Shown: positions 8,223-15,283 of the stretch, in pieces
Layout of the letters: every line of letters starts with the position of its first letter
Numbering within the stretch: the stretch's first letter is position 1
Origin: Streptomyces sp. SKN60
GTDB lineage: Bacteria; Actinomycetota; Actinomycetes; Streptomycetales; Streptomycetaceae
DNA length: 64,000 nucleotides
Direction of reading: 5' to 3'
Assembly (NCBI RefSeq): GCF_026236535.1
Contig: NZ_JAHTMW010000031.1
Coordinates: 1 to 64,000 of the forward strand
Position numbers and translations under genes: made by a program
The notes under the pieces: model-generated
What the model saw: only the letters and a program-made list of their open reading frames with translations
Told to the model about the DNA's origin: nothing
Database searches by the model: none

Positions 8223-9046
8223 CGTCCCCGCCACTTCGCGGGGCGTTTCTCGGTGAAGGCGGCGTGGAACTCGGCGTAGTCCTCGCCGTGCATGAGCAGC
8301 GCCTGGGTGGCGGCGTCCATCTCGACGGAGGCGGCGAGCGGCATGTCGAGCTCGGCGGTGAGCAGCGCCTTCGTCTGGGCGTGGGCGAGGGCGGGGCCCT
8401 CGGCGAGGCGCCGGGCGAGCAGCGCGGCGCGCTGGTCGGCGGCGCCCTCCTCGGTGAGTTCGCTGATCAGGCCGATGCGTTCGGCCTCGGCGGCGCCGAC
8501 GGGGTCGCCGAGCATGAGGAGGCGGGTGGCGTGGCCGAGGCCGACGACCCGGGGAAGGAGGTAGGCGGCGCCCATGTCGCCGCCGGAGAGGCCGACCCGG
8601 GTGAAGAGGAAGGCGAAGCGGGCGGTGGGGTCGGCGACCCGGAAGTCGGCGGCGAGGGCGAGGACGGCCCCGGCGCCGGCGGCGACGCCGTGGACGGCGG
8701 CGATGACCGGGAAGGGGCACTCGCGCAGCGCGCGGACGGTCTGCCCGGTCATCCGGTTGAAGTCGAGGAGCTGGGCGGTGTCCATGGAGAGGGTGGCGCC
8801 GATGATCTCGTCGACGTCGCCGCCGGAGCAGAAGCCGCGTCCCTCGCCGCCGAGGACGAGGGCGCGGACGGCGCGCTCCCGGGAGAGTTCGGCGAGCAGG
8901 TCGCGCAGATCGGCGTAGGCGCCGAAGGTGAGCGCGTTCAGCTTCTCGGGGCGGGTGAGGGTGATCGTGGCGACCCCGTCGTCGACGGTCAGGCGCAGGT
9001 GCCGCCAGCGTTCGGTCCGGGTCGCGGAGCCGGTGAAGGGGCTCAT
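8219..9046 (-). CDS. enoyl-CoA hydratase/isomerase family protein
   Basis: 275 aa crotonase. Key pieces are RPEKLNALTF, the oxyanion-hole region GEGRGFCSGGDVDE, AAVHGVAAGAGAVLALAADFRVA and the GLSGGDMGAAYLLPRVVG segment that normally carries the catalytic acid. It probably acts on the ring-reduced aryl-CoA made by the downstream monooxygenase/reductase, hydrating it or helping ring opening; this is inferred. ATG 9046 is preceded by GGAGGTCCTCC, and it is the first gene of a two-gene operon with 5928-8222. A candidate operator is centred about 75 bp upstream. Confidence 0.85.
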   Translation of the reverse strand: MSPFTGSATRTERWRHLRLTVDDGVATITLTRPEKLNALTFGAYADLRDLLAELSRERAVRALVLGGEGRGFCSGGDVDEIIGATLSMDTAQLLDFNRMTGQTVRALRECPFPVIAAVHGVAAGAGAVLALAADFRVADPTARFAFLFTRVGLSGGDMGAAYLLPRVVGLGHATRLLMLGDPVGAAEAERIGLISELTEEGAADQRAALLARRLAEGPALAHAQTKALLTAELDMPLAASVEMDAATQALLMHGEDYAEFHAAFTEKRPAKWRGR

Positions 9047-9114
9047 TCGGGAGGACCTCCCTGTTGTGTGCACGTACCGGTACGGCATCACCTCCAGGAG
9101 GGTATCACTCGTGT

Positions 9115-9128
9115 GTGACTGTCGTCAC
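9115..9128. promoter_or_regulatory. candidate PaaX operator, site 2
   Basis: GTGACTGTCGTCAC is a palindrome with 5-bp arms and a TGTC spacer, upstream of the enoyl-CoA hydratase operon. It shares TGACTGTCGTCAC with site 1 at 1545-1557. An overlapping CTCGTG...CACGAG symmetry (9108-9131) widens the possible footprint. Control by the PaaX-like protein is inferred. Confidence 0.55.
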
Positions 9129-9320
9129 GAGTACGCGATAGCACGCGCCGATCGACCCTCGGCGCGCCCCTTGACCCTGCCGAACGTCCCAGACGCTGGT
9201 CCACACCAAAGCGGGCGACCGCCTCTGTATCCAGATTTTTGACTCCGTAAGGTTGAAACCAGGACGTCACCCCCACGCACACCCGTCCGCCCCACGAACC
9301 GCCCGAACGGAACCCCCACC

Positions 9321-9779
9321 GTGTCCGAAGTGTCCGAACTCTCCTGGCGGGTGCGGCTGCCGCACACCACGGCCGCCGTACCGATCGCCCGCGCCCTCGT
9401 CCGTACCGCCCTCACCGCCATCGAAGGCCCCGCACAGGCCGCCGCCGACAGCGACACGGCCGAGCTGCTGACCGCCGAACTCGTCGCCAACGCCGTCGAG
9501 CACACCCCCGGCGACGAGCCGATCGAGCTGGTCGTGGAGCTGCTGCCGGCCCCCGGCGGCGGCTGCCAGATCGAGGTCCACGACGGCGGCCCGGCCGCGC
9601 CCGGCGACCTGAGCTGCCCCGATCCGGCCGTGCCGGTCGACCCCTGGCAGGAGCACGGCCGCGGGCTGCTGCTCATCCGCGCGCTGAGCAGCGACTGCGG
9701 ACACCGCCCCACCCCGCACGGCAAGGCGGTCTGGTTCACGCTCCCTGCGGTGCCGACGCAGCGCCGGCCGTCGGACTGA
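9321..9779 (+). CDS. RsbW-like ATP-binding protein (anti-sigma type)
   Basis: 152 aa single-domain GHKL ATPase. The N-box is TAELVANAVEHTPG at about residues 50-63, then VHDGGP and the G-box HGRGLLLIRAL. Such Streptomyces proteins are serine kinases or regulators related to anti-sigma-B factors, acting in the cytoplasm on anti-sigma antagonists or sigma factors. No partner gene is adjacent. GTG 9321 gives an N-terminus consistent with the fold. The last 44 bp overlap the 3' end of the convergent hydrolase gene. Confidence 0.85.
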   Translation: MSEVSELSWRVRLPHTTAAVPIARALVRTALTAIEGPAQAAADSDTAELLTAELVANAVEHTPGDEPIELVVELLPAPGGGCQIEVHDGGPAAPGDLSCPDPAVPVDPWQEHGRGLLLIRALSSDCGHRPTPHGKAVWFTLPAVPTQRRPSD

Positions 9780-10587
9780 AGCGGGCGAACTCCCAGGGGT
9801 CGTGCGCCGAGAAGACCTCGACCTCGTCCGCGTGCTCGCGGACCAGCTCGCGCAGCCGGGCCTGGGTGCCGAGCCGCAGGTCGCGATGGACCTCGGAGCT
9901 CGTCTGGACGACGTCGAGGAGCGGGTGGGCCTCCTTCGTCTCCCCAAGCTCACGGTGGTAGTAGTACGCGTCGCCGCAGTGCAGCAGCCAGCGGTCGCCC
10001 CGGTGCACGGCGATCCCGGTGTGTCCGGCGGTGTGTCCGCCGAGCGGGACCAGCCGGAACTCCGGCGGCAGCCCGTACGGCCGGTACGAGGCGAAGCCGA
10101 ACCAGTCCTCGGCGGCCTGGGTGCGGGTGGGGGCGTCGGTGTCGTACGCGACCCAGTGGGGCTCGTGGGCCCAGCGGGACGGGCGGTAGCGGCGGCTCGG
10201 GGCCTCGGCGCGTGCGGCGGCGAGCTCGTCGGCGAGCACGTGGACCCGGGCGTCAGGGAAATCGGGCAGGCCGCCGCAGTGGTCCACGTCCAGGTGGGTC
10301 ACGAGGATGTGGCGCACATCGGCGGGGTCGTACCCGAGGCGGGCCACCTGCCGGACCGCCGTCTCCGCCTCGTCGAGCACGGGCGCGGCCATCGCGACCC
10401 AGTCGGCGCCGAGCGTGCCCTCGGGGTCGCGGACGTCACCGAGCCCGAGCCCGGTCTCGACCAGGACAAGGCCGCCACGGTCGATCTCCACGAGCAGGCA
10501 GTGGTTGACGGCGGGCGCGGGAGCGGGGCCGTCGTAGGTGGCGTCGATCGTGCGGACCGACCCGCAGTTCAGGTGATGGATCTTCAT
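9736..10587 (-). CDS. metallo-beta-lactamase-fold hydrolase (lactonase-like)
   Basis: 283 aa. The dinuclear zinc motif THLDVDHCGGL (HxDxDH) is present, followed by the C-terminal ligand regions PLGGHTAGHTGI and LLHCGDAYYYH, and a final His in FSAHDPWEF. This is the layout of the AHL-lactonase-like branch; the natural substrate is unknown. It is divergent from a MerR regulator, and the promoter between them has the long spacer and palindrome of MerR targets. The predicted transcription start falls almost on the ATG and there is no ribosome site, so the mRNA may be leaderless. Confidence 0.85.
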   Translation of the reverse strand: MKIHHLNCGSVRTIDATYDGPAPAPAVNHCLLVEIDRGGLVLVETGLGLGDVRDPEGTLGADWVAMAAPVLDEAETAVRQVARLGYDPADVRHILVTHLDVDHCGGLPDFPDARVHVLADELAAARAEAPSRRYRPSRWAHEPHWVAYDTDAPTRTQAAEDWFGFASYRPYGLPPEFRLVPLGGHTAGHTGIAVHRGDRWLLHCGDAYYYHRELGETKEAHPLLDVVQTSSEVHRDLRLGTQARLRELVREHADEVEVFSAHDPWEFARFSPTAGAASAPQGA

Positions 10588-10594
10588 GCCGACT

Positions 10595-10625
10595 AGGCTG
10601 CGACTTGAATCGCGCTTCAAGTCAA
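10595..10625 (-). promoter_or_regulatory. MerR-type promoter and operator
   Basis: On the minus strand a -35 TTGACT (10620-10625) and a -10 CAGCCT (10595-10600) are separated by 19 bp, longer than the usual 17. The palindrome GACTTGAA-N6-TTCAAGTC (10602-10623) fills the spacer. That geometry is diagnostic of MerR-family activation by DNA untwisting. It should drive the metallo-hydrolase gene and be bound by the MerR protein encoded at 10659. Confidence 0.7.
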
Positions 10626-10658
10626 GGCCGCAACGCACACCCTCGCGGGGAGGACTCC

Positions 10659-11085
10659 GTGCACGACGCCATTCCGCTGCTCGACATCGGCGAGGTCGCC
10701 CGGCGCTCCGGGCTCGCCGCCTCGGCGCTGCGCTTCTACGAGAAGAAGGGGCTCATCGCCCCCGAAGGCCGCAACGGCCTGCGGCGCACCTACCGCCCGG
10801 AGGTCCTGGAGCGCCTCGGGCTCATCACCTGCGCGCGCAGCGCAGGTCTGTCGGTCGCCGAGATCGGGCGCTTCCTGGCGGCGCGGCCGTCCGACGGGGA
10901 ACTGCGGGAGCGGATGGCCGCGCGGGCCGAGGACCTGGACGAGCAGATCGGCCGCCTGACGAGGCTGCGGGACAGCCTGCGGCACGCGGCCGTCTGCGCG
11001 CACGAACCGATCGTCGACTGCCCGGACTTCAAGCGCGCGATCGGCCAGGTGGCGACGGGGGGCGGGGGCTGTCGGCGCGTCTTAG
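10659..11085 (+). CDS. MerR-family regulator, 3' end probably frameshifted
   Basis: Residues 1-70 are a standard MerR DNA-binding domain (DIGEVARRSGLAASALRFYEKKGLI then GLRRTYRPEVLERL), followed by a dimerisation helix and a SoxR-like C-terminal segment with Cys in VCAHEPIVDCPDFKRA. GTG 10659 follows GGGGAGGACTCC. The frame misses a stop at the expected end and runs on antisense through the carbamoyltransferase gene. A TAG at 11083-11085 would come into frame if one G were removed from the run at 11057-11069, so I end the gene there. It probably controls the hydrolase gene through the spacer palindrome. Confidence 0.7.
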
Positions 11086-12092
11086 GCGACGGGGTCGCCC
11101 ATGGTCGCCACCATGACGGCCTTGATGGTGTGCATCCGGTTCTCCGCCTCGTCGAAGACGACCGAGTGCGCCGACTCGAAGACCTCGTCGGAGACCTCCA
11201 GTTCGGTCAGTCCGTGGCGGGCGTGGATGTCCCGGCCGACGGCGGTGCCGAGGTCGTGGAAGGCCGGCAGGCAGTGCAGGAACTTGACGTCCGGGTTGCC
11301 GGTGGCGCGCAGCACGTCCATGGTCACGGCGTACGGGCCGAGGGCGGCGATCCGCTCGTCCCAGACCTCCTTGGGCTCGCCCATCGAGACCCACACGTCG
11401 GTGGCGACGAAGTCGGCGCCGCGCACGCCCTCGGTGACGTCCTCGGTGAGGGTGATCTTCGCGCCGCTGGTCTCCGCGAGGCGGCGCGCCTCGGCGACGA
11501 AGGACTCGGCCGGCCAGTACTCCTTGGGCGCGACGAGCCGGACGTCCATGCCGAGCAGGGCGCCGGTGATCAGGTAGGAGTTGCCCATGTTGAAGCGGGC
11601 GTCGCCGAGGTAGGCGAAGGTCATGGCGTCGAGCGGCTTGGCGCAGTGCTCGGTCATGGTGAGGACGTCGGCGAGCATCTGGGTGGGGTGCCAGTCGTCG
11701 GTGAGCCCGTTGAAGACCGGGACCCCGGCATAGGTGGCGAGCTCCTCGACGGCGGCCTGGCTGTCGCCCCGGTACTCGATGCCGTCGAACATCCGGCCGA
11801 GCACCCGGGCGGTGTCCTTCATGGACTCCTTGTGCCCGATCTGCGAACCGGACGGGTCGAGGTAGGTGGTGGCGGCACCCTGGTCGGCGGCGGCGACCTC
11901 GAAGGCGCAGCGGGTGCGGGTGGAGGTCTTCTCGAAGATCAGGGCGACGTTCCGGCCACGCAGCCGCTGCACCTCGGCGCCCGCCTTCTTGGCCGCCTTG
12001 AGCTCGGCGGCGAGCGCCACCAGGCCGCGGAACTCCTCGGCGGTGAAGTCCAGCTCCTTGAGGAAGTGGCGGCCGATGAGGTCGGTGGCCAT
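11082..12092 (-). CDS. arcB: ornithine carbamoyltransferase
   Basis: 336 aa. The carbamoyl-phosphate motif STRTR is at residues 57-61, followed by DDWHPTQ and the ornithine/catalytic HCLP loop. The enzyme interconverts ornithine plus carbamoyl phosphate and citrulline plus phosphate. Its position downstream of arginine deiminase favours a catabolic role (arcB) over biosynthetic argF, although the sequence alone cannot separate them. It is not tightly coupled to the deiminase gene: a 134-bp gap holds an AT-rich ARG-box-like palindrome, so it may have its own ArgR-controlled promoter. No carbamate kinase or antiporter gene is in the window. Confidence 0.9.
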   Translation of the reverse strand: MATDLIGRHFLKELDFTAEEFRGLVALAAELKAAKKAGAEVQRLRGRNVALIFEKTSTRTRCAFEVAAADQGAATTYLDPSGSQIGHKESMKDTARVLGRMFDGIEYRGDSQAAVEELATYAGVPVFNGLTDDWHPTQMLADVLTMTEHCAKPLDAMTFAYLGDARFNMGNSYLITGALLGMDVRLVAPKEYWPAESFVAEARRLAETSGAKITLTEDVTEGVRGADFVATDVWVSMGEPKEVWDERIAALGPYAVTMDVLRATGNPDVKFLHCLPAFHDLGTAVGRDIHARHGLTELEVSDEVFESAHSVVFDEAENRMHTIKAVMVATMGDPVA

Positions 12093-12144
12093 GGGGCGCT
12101 CCTGGGTTACGGTCGGGGACGTCGAGGGACGAGGACCCTGGAAG

Positions 12145-12172
12145 TGTATACGTAATTCAGCATTCTTATACA
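12145..12172. promoter_or_regulatory. candidate ArgR binding region (ARG box)
   Basis: A 28-bp AT-rich island upstream of the carbamoyltransferase gene. It begins TGTATACGTAATT, and the opposite strand begins TGTATAAGAATGC, so the two ends are near-inverted copies with TGTATA arms. Streptomyces ARG boxes are AT-rich imperfect palindromes of similar size. ArgR is not encoded in the window, so the assignment rests on position and composition. Confidence 0.5.
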
Positions 12173-12226
12173 GCCCCCTGTCCTGGATGGCCCTGCCCTG
12201 GACGCCCCTGTCCCGCTAGACCGCGT

Positions 12227-13459
12227 CTAGACCGCGTCCCGCTCCACCGGGCAGCTCATGCAGCGCGGGCCGCCCCTCCCCCGGCCCAGTTCGCTGCCCG
12301 GGATCTCGATCACCTCGATGCCCTGCTTGCGCAGATGCGTGTTGGTGGTGACGTTGCGCTCGTACGCCACGACCACGCCCGGCTCCACGGCGAGCACGTT
12401 GCACCCGTCGTCCCACTGCTCGCGCTCCGCCGCGTGCACGTCCTGGGTCGCGGTGAGCACCCGGATGTCCTGCAGGCCGAGCGCCGCCGCGATGGCGCTG
12501 TGCATCTGCTCCGGCGGGTGGTCGGTGACCCGCAGGGACTGGCCCTCGTCGCCCGGCTCGATGGTGTACGAGCGGAGCATGCCGAGGCCCGCGTACTGGG
12601 TGAAGGTGTCGGCGTCCACCATCGTCATCACCGTGTCCAGGTGCATGAAGGCCCGGCGCTTCGGCATGTCGAGGGCGATGATGGCGCGCGCCGAGCCCGC
12701 CGCGAACATGCCGCGGGCCAGCATCTCCACGGCCTGCGGGGTGGTGCGCTCGCTCATGCCGATGAGCACGGCGCCGTTGCCGATGACCAGGACGTCGCCG
12801 CCCTCGATCGTCGACGGATAGTCCGCCTGGCCCTCCGACCAGTGGTGGAACGGCCCCGCCTCCGGGCCGGTGAACAACGGATGGTGCTTGTAGATCGCCT
12901 CGAAGTGCACCGTCTCGCGCTGCCGGGCCGGCCAGCGCATCGCGTTGATCGACACCCCGTCGTAGATCCAGGCCGAGGTGTCCCGGGTGAAGATGTGGTT
13001 CGGCAGCGGGCCGAGCACGAAGTCGTCGAGGTCCAGGGCGTGGAAGCGCACCGAGGTCGGTTCGCGGTGCGCCGCCAGGAACTCCCGCTTGGTCATCCCG
13101 CCGACCAGCGCCTCCACCAGGCCGCCGGTGTCGAGCGCGTCGAACGCGGCGCGCAGATGGTCGGCGGCGAGCGGGCCGTACTCCTTCTCGTCGAAGACCC
13201 GGTCGAGGACGAGCTTGCGGGCCGCGGGCACGTCGAGGACCTCGCGCAGGAGGTCCCCGAACAGGTGCACCTCCACCCCGCGGTCGCGCAGCACGTCCGC
13301 GAAGCCGTCGTGCTCCTGGCGGGCCCGGCGCACCCACAGCACGTCGTCGAAGAGGAGGGCGTCCTTGTTGGTCGGGGTGAGCCGCTTCAGCTCCAGATCG
13401 GGGCGGTGCAGGATGACGCGGCGCAGCCGCCCGGTCTCGGAATCGACATGGAATCCCAT
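12227..13459 (-). CDS. arcA: arginine deiminase
   Basis: 410 aa, the usual length. Family motifs are FTRDTSAW, EGGDVLVIGNG, HLDTVMTMVD and the C-terminal nucleophile loop GRGRGGPRCMSCP, with catalytic Cys400. It hydrolyses arginine to citrulline and ammonia, the first step of the deiminase pathway, supplying citrulline to the carbamoyltransferase encoded downstream. ATG 13459 is a clean start. The stop region contains a short direct duplication (CTAGACCGCGT twice). Confidence 0.93.
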   Translation of the reverse strand: MGFHVDSETGRLRRVILHRPDLELKRLTPTNKDALLFDDVLWVRRARQEHDGFADVLRDRGVEVHLFGDLLREVLDVPAARKLVLDRVFDEKEYGPLAADHLRAAFDALDTGGLVEALVGGMTKREFLAAHREPTSVRFHALDLDDFVLGPLPNHIFTRDTSAWIYDGVSINAMRWPARQRETVHFEAIYKHHPLFTGPEAGPFHHWSEGQADYPSTIEGGDVLVIGNGAVLIGMSERTTPQAVEMLARGMFAAGSARAIIALDMPKRRAFMHLDTVMTMVDADTFTQYAGLGMLRSYTIEPGDEGQSLRVTDHPPEQMHSAIAAALGLQDIRVLTATQDVHAAEREQWDDGCNVLAVEPGVVVAYERNVTTNTHLRKQGIEVIEIPGSELGRGRGGPRCMSCPVERDAV

Positions 13460-13507
13460 GCGCCCATCCTGGCGGAGCGGGGCGGCTCGCGCGTGGTACT
13501 CCGCGTG

Positions 13508-15280
13508 TCACGAGGCCGCGATGACGACCACCACCAGGATCACGAGCAGCACCAGGGCCGCGCCGAGGAACGCGAAGGCGAGCCACCCGTCCTTCGCGTG
13601 CGGGGCGGCGGCGGTGCGTACGGGGACGGTGGTGCGGGTCGAGGCCGAGCGGGGCGCTTCGGACTTCGGACGGCTCTCCGGACGAGTCCGGGGACGGCTC
13701 TCCGGACGGGTCTGCGGGCGGCTCTCCGGACGGTTCTGCGGGCGGGGTGGGGGCTTGGGCTGTGGCTGTTCCGGGTGCGGGGTCGCATGAACCGGGGGCG
13801 GGATCGCCGCCCGTACCAGCTCGCGCCACACACGCTCGGGCAGTCCGGGGCGTTCGAGGGCCACGATCTCGCGGAGCACGGCCCGGCCCTCCGGCTCGGT
13901 GCGGGTCGCGAAGCGCAGCAGCAGGGCGCCGAGCCGGTCGGCGGCGCCGGGGTCGCCCCGGTGGTCGAGGAGCGGGCCCACCGCCCAGTCGTGCAGCGCG
14001 GCCGCGTCGGCGCCGCGCTCCGCGGCCGGGATCCACTCCTCGGCGACGGGCCGGGCGAGGAAGTACTCCTCGTCGATCACCAGGTCCCGGAACGCGCACT
14101 GCTGCGCGGGTGTCCAGCCGGGGAAGCGCCGTGCCGCCTTGCGGACGAGGACCTGGGTGTCGGCGTACGAGTACCCGGGGTCGCGCAGCACGGCCAGCAG
14201 CTCCGCGTCCCCGAGCCGGGCGGGCTCGGTCCGCCGTACCGGCTCGGTCCTCCGTACGGGCGGGTCCGCCGGCGCGCGTCTCGGCCGGTCCTCGGTGCGC
14301 GGCCCGCGCGCCTTGTCCCGGTCGAGGGCGGCCAGGGCGGCGCGGGCGCAGGCCAGGAAGGAAGCGTCGGGGAGGTGGCGGCGGGCTTCGGCGAGCCGGG
14401 AGCAGACGGCGTAGTCGCCGTCGCCCGCCGCGACCCCGCGGAGGTGGTGGGCGACCAGCCGGCCGGCGATCGAGTCGGCCGCGTCGCCGAGGCGTTCGCG
14501 CGGATCGCTCCGGTGCCGGTCGGTGTTGGGGCCGGCCGCGCCCGCCCAGCGGCCGACGAACACGAAGTTGAGGTGGGTGCTCTCGGCCGTGTCGTGGGTG
14601 GCGAAGGACCAGCGGCGGGCGAGGAGGTCGCCGAACATGCCGTACAGGCCCCACAGCACCGGCAGCGCCCGGTCGGCGTCCTCGTCGAGGAACATGAAGC
14701 GGCCGCCCGGACGCCGCAGCAACTCCGCCACCGCGCCGCCGAGTTCGACCTCGGCCCGGGCCAGATCCGCGTCGAGGGCGCGGAGTCCCGCGTCCCGCGA
14801 CTCGACGAGCACGCTCTCCGGTATCCGGTCGAGCGCCTCGCCGCGCACCCGGCCGAGGTCCACCTGGGAGCCCCGCCACCGCCACGCGTGCAGGCCGAGA
14901 CAGGTCATCGGGTCGAGCAGGCCGGCCGGGCCGACCAGGGCGTGGCAGACGGTGGAGGCGCCGCCGCCGGGGTCGGTCCAGGGGATCCGGCGGATCAGCA
15001 TCGCGTCGGTCTCGCTCTGCAGCCGGATCAGCGCGGGCCGGACCTCCTCGCCGCTGGCCCGCAGCATGGGGCCGGCGACATGGAAGAGTTCGTCCACGTC
15101 GATCCCGCCGCCGGACCAGGCGACCGGGCCGAAGCCGGTGGTGCCACCGGCGTTCATGCCGTCCCAGCGGAAGACGATCTGGTCGAGCAGCTCGTCCGCA
15201 CCGCCCCCACCACCGCCGCCCGGCGGCCCGCCCGGTGATCCGCCCGGTCCCCTCGATGCCCTCGCATCCGTCGGTGCCAT
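13508..15280 (-). CDS. GAP1-like protein with C-terminal membrane anchor
   Basis: 590 aa, last gene of a nine-gene operon. After a Gly-rich leader, residues about 28-280 resemble the N-terminal and middle domains annotated as GTPase-associated protein 1 (FRWDGMNAGGTTGFGPV; CHALVGPAGLLDPMTCLGLHAWRWRG). A Pro/Arg-rich repetitive linker with several SRPxTRPE-like units precedes a single C-terminal membrane helix (about residues 565-588), suggesting a tail-anchored protein. It starts 3 bp after the GTPase stop with a strong GGAGGGA ribosome site. The pairing with the GTPase upstream supports the GAP1 call, which is by pattern recognition only. Confidence 0.55.
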   Translation of the reverse strand: MAPTDARASRGPGGSPGGPPGGGGGGGADELLDQIVFRWDGMNAGGTTGFGPVAWSGGGIDVDELFHVAGPMLRASGEEVRPALIRLQSETDAMLIRRIPWTDPGGGASTVCHALVGPAGLLDPMTCLGLHAWRWRGSQVDLGRVRGEALDRIPESVLVESRDAGLRALDADLARAEVELGGAVAELLRRPGGRFMFLDEDADRALPVLWGLYGMFGDLLARRWSFATHDTAESTHLNFVFVGRWAGAAGPNTDRHRSDPRERLGDAADSIAGRLVAHHLRGVAAGDGDYAVCSRLAEARRHLPDASFLACARAALAALDRDKARGPRTEDRPRRAPADPPVRRTEPVRRTEPARLGDAELLAVLRDPGYSYADTQVLVRKAARRFPGWTPAQQCAFRDLVIDEEYFLARPVAEEWIPAAERGADAAALHDWAVGPLLDHRGDPGAADRLGALLLRFATRTEPEGRAVLREIVALERPGLPERVWRELVRAAIPPPVHATPHPEQPQPKPPPRPQNRPESRPQTRPESRPRTRPESRPKSEAPRSASTRTTVPVRTAAAPHAKDGWLAFAFLGAALVLLVILVVVVIAAS

Positions 15281-15283
15281 CGG

